Program-made: the position numbers and the translations under genes
Notes under the pieces: generated by a model
Told to the model about the DNA's origin: nothing
Database searches by the model: none
Seen by the model: only the letters and a program-made list of their open reading frames with translations
Shown here: one piece after another, positions 9,885-18,146 of the stretch
How positions within the stretch are numbered: position 1 is the stretch's first letter
Layout of the letters: each line of letters starts with the position of its first letter
Source: Hyphomicrobiales bacterium
GTDB taxonomy: Bacteria > Pseudomonadota > Alphaproteobacteria > Rhizobiales > Beijerinckiaceae
Direction of reading: 5' to 3'
Length of the DNA stretch: 64,000 nt
NCBI GenBank assembly: GCA_027483895.1
Contig: JAIXTP010000014.1
Location: 48,878 to 112,877, forward strand

Positions 9885-9986
9885 CGTCATTGCGAGCGAA
9901 GCGAAGCAATCCAGAGAACGTCGGACGGGGAGCTCCATGCCGGGCGTCCGCTGGATTGCTTCGTCGCTTCGCTCCTCGCAATGACG
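9885..9986. repeat. Dispersed palindromic repeat, family A, copy A1
   Basis: 102 bases, bounded by CGTCATTGCGAG and its exact reverse complement CTCGCAATGACG; inside, GAAGCAATCCAG pairs with CTGGATTGCTTC, so the element can fold into one long hairpin. It lies upstream of trpF. Other copies are at 14678, 31670, 38579 and 44922 in this window. Confidence 0.9.
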
Positions 9987-10024
9987 GCCGGCCCGTGACG
10001 AGGAGCCGCCGGATCGTCGCGGCC

Positions 10025-10067
10025 CTCAGCCTGAGGAGCGGCCGAAAAGGCCGCGTCTCGAAGGATG
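10025..10067. repeat. Dispersed palindromic repeat, family C, copy C1
   Basis: A short element with GAGGAGCGGCCGAAAAGGCC and CGCGTCTCGAAGGATG. It contains a GC stem and ends three bases beyond the folC stop codon, so it probably forms the 3' end of the folC transcript. Similar hairpins lie at 13230, 14792, 15045, 44734 and 50495. Confidence 0.75.
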
Positions 10068-10070
10068 ATC

Positions 10071-11393
10071 TCAGGTCGGCGGCGTGCCGTTGGCGGCCAG
10101 CACCTCGCCCGCGAGATAGAGCGAGCCCGTGATCAGCACGCGGGGCGGGGCCGCCCAGACGCGGGCGGAAAGCCCGGCGAGCGCGGCCTCGAAGCCCGGC
10201 TCCGTGCGGGCCGGCATGCCGGAGGCCGCCGCGAGATCGCGCACCTCGGCCGGCGGCCGCGCGGCCTGCTGGCCGGGGATCGGCACGCCGATCACTTCCT
10301 GCGCCAGCCCCGCGAAGGGCGCGAGGAAGCCGAGCGAGTCCTTGGTGCCCAGCATGCCGACGATCATGACCAGCGGGCGGGGGCGGCTTTCCTCGAATTC
10401 GGCCATGGCGGCGGAGAGCGCCTTGCCCCCGTCGGGATTGTGTCCGCCGTCGAGCCAGAGTTCGGAGCCCGGCGGAAGCAGGTCGAGAAGCCGGCCCTTG
10501 GCGAGGCGCTGCAGCCGCGCGGGCCAGTCGGCCGTGCGCAGGCCCGTCTCGAAGGCCTTGGGGTCGAGCCGGCCGAAGCCCGCCTTGCGCAACGCCGCGA
10601 TCGCGGTGCCCGCATTCACGTGCTGATGCCGGCCGGGGAGGCGGGGCAAGGGGAGGTCGATAAGGCCTTCCTCGTCCTGATAGACGAGGCGGCCCTGCTC
10701 CTCATGCACATGGAAATCCTGCCCGCCGACGAAGGCCGAGGCGCCCGCCCGGGCCGCCGCGCGTTCGAGCACGGTCTCGGCCTCGCGATGGTCCTGCAGC
10801 GCGATCACCGCCGGGGCGCCGCGCTTGAAGATCCCGGCCTTCTCGCCCGCGATCTTGCCGATCGTGTCGCCGAGATATTCCGAATGGTCCATGGAGATCG
10901 GCGTCACGACCGTCGCGAGCGGCTTCTCGATCACGTTCGTCGCGTCGAACCGCCCGCCGAGCCCGACTTCGAGAAGCAGCACATGGGCCGGATGCTCCGA
11001 AAAGAGCAGCAGCGCCGCCGCCGTCGTGATCTCGAAGACGGTGATCGGCAGGCCCGCATTGGCCGCCTCGCAGCGCCGGAACGCGTCCACGAGTTCATGC
11101 TCGGACACGAGCCGCCCGCCTTCGGGCGTGCCGATCCGGATGCGCTCGTGGAAGCGCACGAGATGGGGCGAGGTGTAGACATGCACCGCGAGGCCCGCGG
11201 CCTCGAGGATCGCCCGCATGAAGGCGACGGTGGAGCCCTTGCCGTTCGTTCCCGCGACATGGATCACGGGCGGGAGCCGACGCTGCGGCTCGCCCAAGGC
11301 CGCAAGAAGCCGCTCGATCCGCCCGAGCGACAGATCGATCAGCTTCGGATGCAGCGCGAGGAAACGCGCGACGATCGCGTCGGAGGACTCCAC
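10071..11393 (-). CDS. folC: Bifunctional folylpolyglutamate synthase / dihydrofolate synthase (FolC)
   Basis: A 440-residue Mur-ligase-fold enzyme that adds glutamate to dihydropteroate and to folates. The P-loop VAGTNGKGST is near residue 50, LLLEVGLGGRFDATN and SMDHSEYLGDTI follow, and the C-terminal domain has LWLDGGHNPDGG. I start it at the GTG at 11393, eight bases after the ridA stop; this gives the normal length. In typical Rhizobiales folC sits between accD and trxA; here it is beside ridA and upstream of it lies a different set of genes, so the locus has been rearranged. Confidence 0.93.
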   Translation of the reverse strand: MESSDAIVARFLALHPKLIDLSLGRIERLLAALGEPQRRLPPVIHVAGTNGKGSTVAFMRAILEAAGLAVHVYTSPHLVRFHERIRIGTPEGGRLVSEHELVDAFRRCEAANAGLPITVFEITTAAALLLFSEHPAHVLLLEVGLGGRFDATNVIEKPLATVVTPISMDHSEYLGDTIGKIAGEKAGIFKRGAPAVIALQDHREAETVLERAAARAGASAFVGGQDFHVHEEQGRLVYQDEEGLIDLPLPRLPGRHQHVNAGTAIAALRKAGFGRLDPKAFETGLRTADWPARLQRLAKGRLLDLLPPGSELWLDGGHNPDGGKALSAAMAEFEESRPRPLVMIVGMLGTKDSLGFLAPFAGLAQEVIGVPIPGQQAARPPAEVRDLAAASGMPARTEPGFEAALAGLSARVWAAPPRVLITGSLYLAGEVLAANGTPPT

Positions 11394-11401
11394 CCGGTGC
11401 C

Positions 11402-11752
11402 TCAGCGCGCCGCGATGACGGCGATCTCGACCTTGTAGTCCGGCGCCGCGAGCTTCGACTCCACGGTCGCGCGGGCCGGGGTGCAGCCCTTCACGACCCA
11501 GGTGTCCCACACGGCGTTCATTTCCGCGAAGGTGCCCATGTCGGTCAGCCAGATATTGGCGGAGAGGATCTTCGTCTTGTCCGTACCGGCTTCGGCGAGC
11601 AGGCCGTCGATGATGCCGAGGATTTCCTTGGTCTGCTCGGTGACGCTCGCGCCCTTGGCGGCATTCGCGACCTGTCCGGCCAGATAGACGGTGTTGCCGT
11701 GGACGACCGCGGCGCTCATGCGCGGGCCGGTCCCGATGCGGGTGATGCTCAT
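11402..11752 (-). CDS. RidA/YjgF family imine deaminase
   Basis: A 116-residue Rid protein. The family hydrolyses reactive enamine/imine intermediates produced by PLP enzymes such as threonine dehydratase. The key arginine that binds the substrate carboxylate is present in TPARATVES, and the protein ends in VEIAVIAAR. The start ATG follows a purine-rich GAGAGCGAAA. It lies just upstream of folC (eight bases), so the two are likely co-transcribed. Whether it is the housekeeping RidA or a Rid2-Rid7 paralogue cannot be decided from the motif alone. Confidence 0.88.
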   Translation of the reverse strand: MSITRIGTGPRMSAAVVHGNTVYLAGQVANAAKGASVTEQTKEILGIIDGLLAEAGTDKTKILSANIWLTDMGTFAEMNAVWDTWVVKGCTPARATVESKLAAPDYKVEIAVIAAR

Positions 11753-11903
11753 TTTCGCTCTCCGAATTGGTCGCTCCGTGCTGAAGCCCGGAGGGGTTAG
11801 CCCGACCCCGGGCTCCGCGCAACTCGCCCGGTTCGAGGTTGCCGCTGCGCACGGCCGGGGCTAGGTAAGAGAGCTTGCCCGGATCGGGCACGGAGCCGGC
11901 CGC

Positions 11904-12863
11904 ATGAGCGAGAGCGATCTTTTCGTCGAGCGCAGAAAGCTGAAGCGCAGCCGCGGCCGCTGGCGTCTGGCGGCCTTCGTGGCGCTCGGCGCGGCCGTCG
12001 TGGCGGGCGGCATCGCCGCCGCCGGCGGCAAGCTGCGCGAAAGCCGCAGCCACATCGCCCGGATCGCGGTACAGGGCACCATCACCGGCGACGAGAAGAC
12101 GCTGGACCTGCTGAAGCGGGCCGAGCGCTCCGCCGTGAAGGGCGTCGTGCTCGTCGTCGACAGCCCCGGCGGCACCGTGACCGGGTCGGAAGCGGTGCAT
12201 CGCGCGGTCCGCCGCATCGCCGAAGCCAAGCCCGTCGTCGCGGTGGTGGACGGCATGGCCGCGTCGGGCGGCTACATCGCCGCTCTCGGTGCGGAGCGCA
12301 TCGTCACGCGCGAGACCTCCATCGTCGGGTCGATCGGCGTGCTGTTCCAATATCCCAACATCGTCGGCATGCTCGACAAGCTCGGCATCCGGATGGAAGG
12401 CGTGAAGACGAGCCCGCTGAAGGCGGCCCCGAACCCGGTCGAGCCGATGACGCCGGAATCCCGTGCCGCGCTCGAAGAGATGATCGGGGACAGTTTCGAC
12501 TGGTTCAAACGGCTGGTCCGCGACCGCCGCGGCCTTTCCGACGCCGAACTCGCGCGCGTCTCCGACGGTCGGGTCTTTTCGGGTCGGCAGGGGATCGGCC
12601 TCAAGCTCGTGGACGCGCTGGGCGACGAGCGCACCGCCGTCGACTGGCTGAAACGCGAGAAGGGGCTCGGCGATCTGCCGGTCACGACCTACAAGCGCGA
12701 GGACACGGCGGAACGGCTGGGCCTCGTCTCGGCCGCGGCTTTCGCGGCCGATCTGCTCGGCGCGGACCGGCTGGCCGTGGCGCTGCGGCGCAACGTCGCG
12801 GCGGAGCCCCCGCCCGTCCTTGACGGTCTGTTGGCCCTCTGGCACCCTGCCGCTCAAAATTAG
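11904..12863 (+). CDS. sppA: Signal peptide peptidase SppA (S49 family)
   Basis: A 319-residue inner-membrane serine protease of the short (single-domain) SppA type. An N-terminal membrane anchor at about residues 24-42 (LAAFVALGAAVVAGGIAAAG) is followed by the protease domain: VLVVDSPGGTVTGSE, GMAASGGYIAA with the likely nucleophile Ser121, and GVKTSPLKAAPNP with the likely general-base Lys168. It degrades cleaved signal peptides. The start ATG is preceded by GGAG. Next to it is ihfB, a usual alphaproteobacterial arrangement. Confidence 0.93.
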   Translation: MSESDLFVERRKLKRSRGRWRLAAFVALGAAVVAGGIAAAGGKLRESRSHIARIAVQGTITGDEKTLDLLKRAERSAVKGVVLVVDSPGGTVTGSEAVHRAVRRIAEAKPVVAVVDGMAASGGYIAALGAERIVTRETSIVGSIGVLFQYPNIVGMLDKLGIRMEGVKTSPLKAAPNPVEPMTPESRAALEEMIGDSFDWFKRLVRDRRGLSDAELARVSDGRVFSGRQGIGLKLVDALGDERTAVDWLKREKGLGDLPVTTYKREDTAERLGLVSAAAFAADLLGADRLAVALRRNVAAEPPPVLDGLLALWHPAAQN

Positions 12864-12892
12864 CGCAAAAATTCAAACCTCTAGTGACCTGA

Positions 12893-13177
12893 ATGATCAA
12901 GTCCGAGCTCGTCCAGAAGATCGCCGATCATTACCCGGAGCTCTATCAACGCGATGCCGAGAACGTCGTGAACGCGATCCTCGACGAGATCGCGGACGCT
13001 CTGACGCGCGGGGATCGGGTGGAAATCCGCGGTTTCGGTGCGTTCTCCGTGAAGAAGCGCGATGCCCGCGTGGGCCGCAACCCGCGTACGGGCGCGCATG
13101 TTCCGGTGGACGAGAAGGTCGTGCCCGTGTTCCGGGCCGGCAAGGAAATGCGCGAGCGCATCAACCGCGGCTCGTGA
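12893..13177 (+). CDS. ihfB: Integration host factor subunit beta (IhfB)
   Basis: A 94-residue HU/IHF-family DNA-bending protein. It begins [17 protein letters not shown], typical of the beta subunit, and contains [18 protein letters not shown] and [12 protein letters not shown], where the proline at the tip of the beta-arm intercalates into DNA. With IhfA it bends DNA in recombination, replication and sigma-54 promoter activation. It starts 29 bases after sppA in an AT-rich spacer and is likely in the same transcript. Confidence 0.96.
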   Translation: MIKSELVQKIADHYPELYQRDAENVVNAILDEIADALTRGDRVEIRGFGAFSVKKRDARVGRNPRTGAHVPVDEKVVPVFRAGKEMRERINRGS

Positions 13178-13229
13178 ATTTCGGCGCCCGTGCGGGAGCC
13201 GAGGGCTTCCCCGGTTTTTGTGCCGGTGA

Positions 13230-13332
13230 CATCCTTCGAGACGCGCCCTTCGGGCGCTCCTCGGGATGAGGCTCTCGGGTTCAAGGATTTCGCCTTCATG
13301 GTGAGGAGGGCCGAAGGCCCGTCTCGAACCAT
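13230..13332. repeat. Dispersed palindromic repeat, family C, copy C2 (two hairpins)
   Basis: Two half elements: CATCCTTCGAGACGCGCCC with CGGGATGAG at 13230-13271, and ATGGTGAGGAGGGC with GTCTCGAACCAT at 13298-13332. Each contains its own GC stem (CGCCCTTCGGGCG; GGGCCGAAGGCCC). The element fills the gap between ihfB and the LapA-domain gene. Confidence 0.8.
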
Positions 13333-13374
13333 CCGCCGGGCCCCTCGGCAACGGTCATTCGCAGGGAGGATCGC

Positions 13375-13710
13375 ATGCGGCGTTTTCTGAAGGCGCTTTT
13401 CTTCGTACCCCTCGCGGTCCTCATCATCGTCTTCGCCGTCGCGAACCGCGCGCCGGTCTCCGTCTCGCTCGATCCCTTCGGCAACGTGCCGCCCGCGCTT
13501 TCCGTCGAGCTGCCGCTCTTCGTTCTGCTCTTCGTCGTCGCGCTTCTCGGCGTGATCGCGGGTGGGATCGGGGCGTGGTTCGGCCAATCCGGCCGCCGCC
13601 GGGCCGCCCGCGCGGCCGAGCGCGAACTTTCCGCCAAACGCAGCGAGATCGAGCGTCTCCGCGCGGCGCGGCCGGAGCCCGCCGAAACGCTGCCCTCGCT
13701 GATCCGGTAA
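13375..13710 (+). CDS. LapA-domain (DUF1049) small membrane protein
   Basis: A 111-residue protein with two membrane segments, at about 7-25 and 45-68, and a charged C-terminal helix (ERELSAKRSEIERLRAA) likely to form a coiled coil. The pattern FAVANRAPVSVSLDPFG after the first helix is the hallmark of the LapA domain, named after E. coli LapA, which works with LapB in controlling LPS synthesis. Here it follows ihfB, the usual position in Rhizobiales. No lapB is in the window, so the LPS link is family knowledge only. Confidence 0.85.
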   Translation: MRRFLKALFFVPLAVLIIVFAVANRAPVSVSLDPFGNVPPALSVELPLFVLLFVVALLGVIAGGIGAWFGQSGRRRAARAAERELSAKRSEIERLRAARPEPAETLPSLIR

Positions 13711-13715
13711 GCCCC

Positions 13716-14663
13716 GTGCAGATCATCGACGCCGCGACCATCGACCGCGTCCTCGACCCGGTCGGCCTCGCCGACGCGCTGGAGGCCGCATTCCGTACCG
13801 ACTTCGTGCTGCCCGTCCGCCATCATCACGCCGTCGCGCGGCCCGGGGCCGACGCGACCCTGCTGCTGATGCCCGCGTGGACCGCGGCCGGTGCGTCGCC
13901 GTCCTATCTCGGCACCAAGCTCGTCAGCGTGTTTCCGACGAACGGGGCGAAGAACCTGCCGGCGGTCTACGGCACCTATGTGCTCAACGACGGCGAGACC
14001 GGGCGCCCGCTCGCGGTGTTCGACGCGACGCGCCTGACCCCGTGGCGGACGGCCGCCGCCTCCGCCGTCGCGGCGCGGCGTCTCGCGCGCAAGGATGCGC
14101 GCCGCATGGTGATGGTCGGGGCGGGGACGCTGGCGCCCTTCGTCATCCGCGCGCATATGGCCGCCCGCCCCATCGAGAGCGTCGCGCTGTGGAACCATCG
14201 TCCCGAGCGGGCGGAGGCGCTCGCGCGTGACCTGTCGGCGGAGGGCCTGCCCGTCACGGTCGTGCGCGATCTCGAAGCGGCCGTGCGCGAGGCGGATCTC
14301 GTCTCTTGCGCCACGCTCGCGACCGAGCCCCTGATCCGCGGGGAATGGCTACGACCGGGCACGCATCTCGACTGCATCGGCGCCTTCCTGCCGAGCATGC
14401 GCGAGACCGACGACGAGACGGTGCGCCGCGCCTCCGTCTTCTGCGACAATCGCGCGGGGGCGACCAAGGAAGCGGGCGATCTCGTGGCTCCGCTGCGTTC
14501 GGGCGTGATCACGCCCGCCGACATCCTCGCCGATCTCGACGACCTCGCCCGCGGCCGGCATCCGGGCCGGACGTCCGAGGCGGAGATCACCTTCTTCAAG
14601 TCGGTCGGCACGGCCGTCGAAGACCTCGCCGCGGCGGTGCTCGTCTACGAACGCCTGCGCTGA
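13716..14663 (+). CDS. Ornithine cyclodeaminase / mu-crystallin family protein
   Basis: About 315 residues of the OCD/mu-crystallin family, which includes ornithine cyclodeaminase and ketimine (pyrroline-2-carboxylate) reductases. It has TRLTPWRTAAASAVAARRLA, the Rossmann loop MVMVGAGTLAPFVIRAH, and DLVSCATLATEPLIRGEW followed by THLDCIGAF, all family signatures. I chose the GTG at 13716, five bases after the upstream stop; the reading frame extends further 5' only in overlap with the LapA-domain gene. Substrate cannot be assigned. Likely the last gene of the sppA-ihfB unit. Confidence 0.85.
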   Translation: MQIIDAATIDRVLDPVGLADALEAAFRTDFVLPVRHHHAVARPGADATLLLMPAWTAAGASPSYLGTKLVSVFPTNGAKNLPAVYGTYVLNDGETGRPLAVFDATRLTPWRTAAASAVAARRLARKDARRMVMVGAGTLAPFVIRAHMAARPIESVALWNHRPERAEALARDLSAEGLPVTVVRDLEAAVREADLVSCATLATEPLIRGEWLRPGTHLDCIGAFLPSMRETDDETVRRASVFCDNRAGATKEAGDLVAPLRSGVITPADILADLDDLARGRHPGRTSEAEITFFKSVGTAVEDLAAAVLVYERLR

Positions 14664-14677
14664 GCCCGTGCTCGTTC

Positions 14678-14779
14678 CGTCATTGCGAGGAGCACGGCGA
14701 CGAAGCAATCCAGACAATGCCGGGCACGGAGCACGACGCCCGACGTTCTCTGGATCGCTTCGCTCCGCTCGCAATGACG
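14678..14779. repeat. Dispersed palindromic repeat, family A, copy A2
   Basis: 102 bases with the same 12-base inverted ends CGTCATTGCGAG / CTCGCAATGACG, although the second end is preceded by a shorter internal GCTTCGCTCCG. First element of a four-element cluster that fills the 422-base gap 14664-15086 between the ornithine cyclodeaminase homologue and lutC, in which I see no gene. Confidence 0.88.
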
Positions 14780-14791
14780 GCGCAACTCCGA

Positions 14792-14889
14792 CCTCATGGT
14801 GAGGAGGGCGCGGGAGCGCCCGTCTTGAACCATGCGAGCGGCGGCCGATCCTTCGAGACGCGGCCTTTCGGCCGCTCCTCAGGATGAGG
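14792..14889. repeat. Dispersed palindromic repeat, family C, copy C3 (two hairpins)
   Basis: CTCATGGTGAGGAGGGC with CGTCTTGAACCATGC, then ATCCTTCGAGACGCGGCC with CTCCTCAGGATGAGG. The same two halves occur in copy C2 but in the opposite order. Confidence 0.8.
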
Positions 14890-14921
14890 GGTACAGCGGA
14901 GACGGCGCTCCGGGTTGACGT

Positions 14922-15029
14922 GTCATCCCGGCCGCAGCGAAGCGGAGAGCCGGGATCCAGAGACTTTCGAAGCCGCTCGGCGCCGCACCGTTCGCTGGAT
15001 CCCGGGTCGGCTCCGCCGCCCGGGATGAC
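14922..15029. repeat. Dispersed palindromic repeat, family B, copy B1
   Basis: 108 bases bounded by GTCATCCCGG and CCGGGATGAC, with GCCGGGATCCAG and CTGGATCCCGG nested inside, so the whole element can form a long hairpin. Orientation as in copy B3. Confidence 0.88.
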
Positions 15030-15037
15030 ACCGATGC

Positions 15038-15081
15038 CGTCATTGCGAGGAGCGCGCGGGGCGCCCGTCTCGAACCATGCG
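15038..15081. repeat. Chimeric repeat fragment: family A end joined to family C half
   Basis: CCGTCATTGCGAG, the left end of a family A element, runs directly into GAGCGCGCGGGGCGCCCGTC and TCGAACCATGC, the right part of a family C half. This looks like a recombination product between the two families. It ends just before the lutC stop codon. Confidence 0.65.
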
Positions 15082-15086
15082 GGCCG

Positions 15087-15758
15087 TCAGCCCTTCACGA
15101 TCACCACATGCAGGCTGCGCGGGCCGTGGGCGCCCAGAAGCATCGTCTGCTCGATGTCGGCTGAGCGCGAGGGGCCCGTGATCCAGTTGACCACGCGCGG
15201 CATTCCGCCCTTGCCGTAGGCGAAGCGCAGCTTCGACCACATGTCCTCGTAGTCGCCCGTCACGTCCTTCGCGTCGAGCACCGCAATGGCGTAATCGGGC
15301 AGGAAATTCAGCGTGGTCGGGTTCTCATGGCCCGCAGTCATCACCAGCGTGCCGGTCTCCGCCACGCCCGCGAAGGCGTGGTTCACCGCTGTGAGATCCT
15401 TGCCGTCGCTTTTGCCGAAGGAGATTTCGAGGGCGGTGTCGGCCCACGGCATCTCTTCGAGCCGGGGATCGTCGCCCCTGCGGATGCGCGCGGGCAGATT
15501 GTTCTCGCGGAGATAGGCGGCGATCGCGGCCGGTACCTCGGCGCGGCTCTCCACCTCGACGACGGTCGCGAGCGCACCCTTGGCCTGCGCGACGAAAAGC
15601 GCGAGCCGCTCCTCCTTGGAGCCGCGGCCGCGCTCGACGACGACGCCGCGCGGCGCGCGTTCGAGCCGCTCCTCGACGGTGGCGACGCGCGGGCGCTCGC
15701 TTCCGTTCACGCCCATCGAACGGCGGATGTTGGACAGGATGTCGGCGCGCGCGCTCAT
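15087..15758 (-). CDS. lutC: Lactate utilization protein C (LutC, LUD domain)
   Basis: A 223-residue LUD-domain protein, third subunit of the LutABC L-lactate oxidation complex. The family motifs are GVAETGTLVMTAG, LNFLPDYAIAVL and WITGPSRSADIEQTMLLGAHGP. Its ATG overlaps the lutB stop by four bases. LutABC replaces classical flavin lactate dehydrogenases in many bacteria and converts L-lactate to pyruvate using iron-sulfur clusters. No lactate permease or FCD/GntR regulator is visible beside the operon. Confidence 0.92.
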   Translation of the reverse strand: MSARADILSNIRRSMGVNGSERPRVATVEERLERAPRGVVVERGRGSKEERLALFVAQAKGALATVVEVESRAEVPAAIAAYLRENNLPARIRRGDDPRLEEMPWADTALEISFGKSDGKDLTAVNHAFAGVAETGTLVMTAGHENPTTLNFLPDYAIAVLDAKDVTGDYEDMWSKLRFAYGKGGMPRVVNWITGPSRSADIEQTMLLGAHGPRSLHVVIVKG

Positions 15759-17188
15759 GCGGTCCTCCCGTTGCGGCGGGCCTTCCACTGATCCTGGAAG
15801 GTCGCGCCCTGCGGAGCCGGGAAGTCGCGATGGTCCGTCCAGCCCGAAGCGAAGGGCAGCGACGCGAAGCGGCCCTTCGTGCGGCCGAGCCGCGCGAGCG
15901 CACGCATCGCGAGCCCGGTCGCGAGCCGATAGAGCTTCGGCCGCTTGGCGAAGAAGGCCCAGAAGCCGAGGCCCCAGCGCACGGTCGCGGGCGAGAGATG
16001 CCGCTCGAATTCGCGCTCGCGCCAATGCCGCATCAGCTTGGGCAGCGGGATGCGCACCGGGCACACGCTCTCGCAGCGCCCGCAGAAGGTCGAGGCGTTG
16101 GGGAGATGGCCGCCCTTGTCGACGCCGATCAGCGTCGGCGTGAGAACGGCGCCCATCGGGCCGGGATAGACCCAGCCGTAAGCATGGCCGCCGACCGCGT
16201 GATAGACCGGGCAATGGTTCATGCAGGCGCCGCAGCGGATGCAGCGCAGCATGTCCTGGAACTCGGTGCCGAGCATCGCCGAGCGCCCGTTGTCGAGCAG
16301 CACGACGTGGTATTCCTCGGGTCCGTCCACGTCGCCGGGCCGGCGCGGGCCGGTGGAGAAGGTCGTGTAGACGCTCATCTCCTGCCCGGTGGCCGAGCGG
16401 GCCAGCACGCGCAGGATCTGCGAGGCGTCCTCCAGCGTCGGCACCACCTTCTCGATCGAGGCGATGACGATGTGGACCTTGGGCAGCGTCTGCGTGAGGT
16501 CGCCGTTGCCCTCGTTGGTGACGATGATCGAGGTGCCCGTTTCCGCGATCAGGAAATTGGCGCCGGTGATGCCGACGTCCGCGGCGAGGAACTTCTCGCG
16601 CAGGATCGTGCGCGCCTCGGTGAGGAGCTGCGTCGGCTGCGACAGGTCGCGGGCCGGGTCGAGATGCGTGTGGTGCTTTCGGAAGTCGCTCTCGACCTGC
16701 GTGGCGTTGAGATGCACCGCGGGCGCGATGATGTGCGACGGCGCCTCGTGGCGCAGCTGGATGATGTATTCGCCGAGATCGGTCTCGACGGCCTTCATCC
16801 CGGCGGCCTCGATCGCGTCGTTGAGCGCGATCTCCTCCGAGATCATCGACTTGCCCTTGGTGACGGTCTTGGCGCCTACGCGCCGGCAGATCGCCAGCAC
16901 CGCCTCGCGTGCTTCCGCCGCCGTGCGCGCCCAATGCACCTGACCGCCCGAGCGGGTCACCGCCTCCTCGTAGCGCTCCAGATAGAGATCGAGATGGGCG
17001 AGGACGTGGTCCTTGATGTCGCGCGCGGAGTCGCGCAGCTCTTCGAACTCCGGGAGCTTCGCGGCCACCGCGGCGCGGCGCTCGATGAAGTTGACGCGGA
17101 CATTGCCGAGCGCCTTCTGCAGCTGCGCGTCGTCGAGCGCCTGCCGGGCATTGTCCTTGAAACGGGGGGAGGTGGGATGCGCGGTCAT
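15755..17188 (-). CDS. lutB: Lactate utilization iron-sulfur protein B (LutB/LldF)
   Basis: A 477-residue protein with an N-terminal LUD domain (KTVTKGKSMISEEIALN; GANFLIAETGTSIIVTNEGN) and a C-terminal ferredoxin-like part with two 4Fe-4S motifs, CIRCGACMNHCP and CGRCESVCP. It is the electron-transfer subunit of LutABC. The start ATG has a strong GAGGAGGA ribosome site. It lies 10 bases after lutA and overlaps lutC, so the three form one operon. Confidence 0.95.
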   Translation of the reverse strand: MTAHPTSPRFKDNARQALDDAQLQKALGNVRVNFIERRAAVAAKLPEFEELRDSARDIKDHVLAHLDLYLERYEEAVTRSGGQVHWARTAAEAREAVLAICRRVGAKTVTKGKSMISEEIALNDAIEAAGMKAVETDLGEYIIQLRHEAPSHIIAPAVHLNATQVESDFRKHHTHLDPARDLSQPTQLLTEARTILREKFLAADVGITGANFLIAETGTSIIVTNEGNGDLTQTLPKVHIVIASIEKVVPTLEDASQILRVLARSATGQEMSVYTTFSTGPRRPGDVDGPEEYHVVLLDNGRSAMLGTEFQDMLRCIRCGACMNHCPVYHAVGGHAYGWVYPGPMGAVLTPTLIGVDKGGHLPNASTFCGRCESVCPVRIPLPKLMRHWREREFERHLSPATVRWGLGFWAFFAKRPKLYRLATGLAMRALARLGRTKGRFASLPFASGWTDHRDFPAPQGATFQDQWKARRNGRTA

Positions 17189-17198
17189 GGCGTCCTCC

Positions 17199-17984
17199 TC
17201 ACTCGGCCGCTTCGGCGGGCGCGCCGATCGGAGGGGCGTCGATGCCGCCCGCGAGCACTTCGGCCACGTGGCGCACTTCCACCGTCTTGCCCTCGCGTTG
17301 CAGCTTGCCGGCCATGTTCATCAGGCAGCCGAGATCGCCGGCGAGCAGCGTCGTCGCGCCGCTCTTGGTGACGTTCTCCGTCTTCTTCGAGACGATCGAG
17401 TCGGAGATGTCGCCGTATTTGACGGCGAAGGTGCCGCCGAAACCGCAGCAGACCTCGTTCTCGTTCATCTCCACGAGCTTCACGCCCGGGATGCCGGAGA
17501 GCAGCAGGCGCGGCTGGCTCTTCACGCCGAGTTCGCGCAGGCCCGAGCAGCTGTCGTGATAGGTGACCTCGCCCGTGAAGTCGGACGACACGGAGGTCAC
17601 GCCCAGAACGTCGACGAGGAAGCTCACGAGTTCATGCGTCTTCTCGGCGAGCTTGGCCGCGCGCGGGGCGAGATTGGGGTCGTCGTGGAAGAGTTCCGGG
17701 TAGTGCTTGCGGATCTGGCCCGCGCAGGATCCCGAGGGAGCCACGACATAATCGAAGCGCTCGAAGGCCGCGATCGTCTTTTCGGCGATGTCGCGGGCGG
17801 CGGTGCGGTCGCCGGAATTGAAGGCGGGCTGGCCGCAACAGGTCTGCTCGGGGACCTCCACCTTGCAGCCCGCGTCCTCGAGGAGCTTCACCGCGGCGAA
17901 GCCGACGGAAGGGCGCATCAGATCGACGAGACAGGTGACGAAGAGGCCCACGCGGATCGGGCGCGCGGCGGAATTCTCGGGCAC
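17199..17984 (-). CDS. lutA: Lactate utilization protein A (LutA, CCG-domain Fe-S protein)
   Basis: A 261-residue protein with two cysteine-rich CCG domains: TCCGQPAFNSGD in the first and EVCCGFGGTFAVKYGDIS in the second, the ligands of a heterodisulfide-reductase-like cluster. It is the first gene of lutABC. The start is a GTG preceded by GGGAG. The operon sits between trxA and the ihfB group, where a typical rhizobial genome would carry folC; I infer it was inserted or relocated here. Confidence 0.94.
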   Translation of the reverse strand: MPENSAARPIRVGLFVTCLVDLMRPSVGFAAVKLLEDAGCKVEVPEQTCCGQPAFNSGDRTAARDIAEKTIAAFERFDYVVAPSGSCAGQIRKHYPELFHDDPNLAPRAAKLAEKTHELVSFLVDVLGVTSVSSDFTGEVTYHDSCSGLRELGVKSQPRLLLSGIPGVKLVEMNENEVCCGFGGTFAVKYGDISDSIVSKKTENVTKSGATTLLAGDLGCLMNMAGKLQREGKTVEVRHVAEVLAGGIDAPPIGAPAEAAE

Positions 17985-18100
17985 GGTCGGCTCCCTTGTC
18001 GTCGGCTCGTGCGGCCGACTTCGGCCGACAATCGCACGGAGCCCGGAAGGCTTTCAAGCGGCGCCCCTGCGGCGCGGCCCCGCACGGGGCCCGAAACGCG

Positions 18101-18125
18101 ATCGGCCGGGACGAGCCCGGCCGAT
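18101..18125 (-). terminator. Hairpin after trxA
   Basis: ATCGGCCGGG and CCCGGCCGAT form a perfect 10-base stem with a five-base loop. It lies between the trxA stop and the lutA start on the minus strand. Only a short TTT follows after a few bases, so it is a weak intrinsic terminator or a rho-assisted one. Confidence 0.5.
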
Positions 18126-18146
18126 GCGGATCGAAAGAGAGGCCGT

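Noticed and set aside
9787..9981. N-terminal extension of TrpF by 65 residues
   Set aside because: The extra codons are the dispersed repeat A1; TrpF begins at MSPLVKICG by homology.
15087..17984. lutABC as a horizontally acquired island
   Set aside because: Base composition and codon use look like the neighbours, and no mobility genes flank it; relocation within the genome is equally likely.
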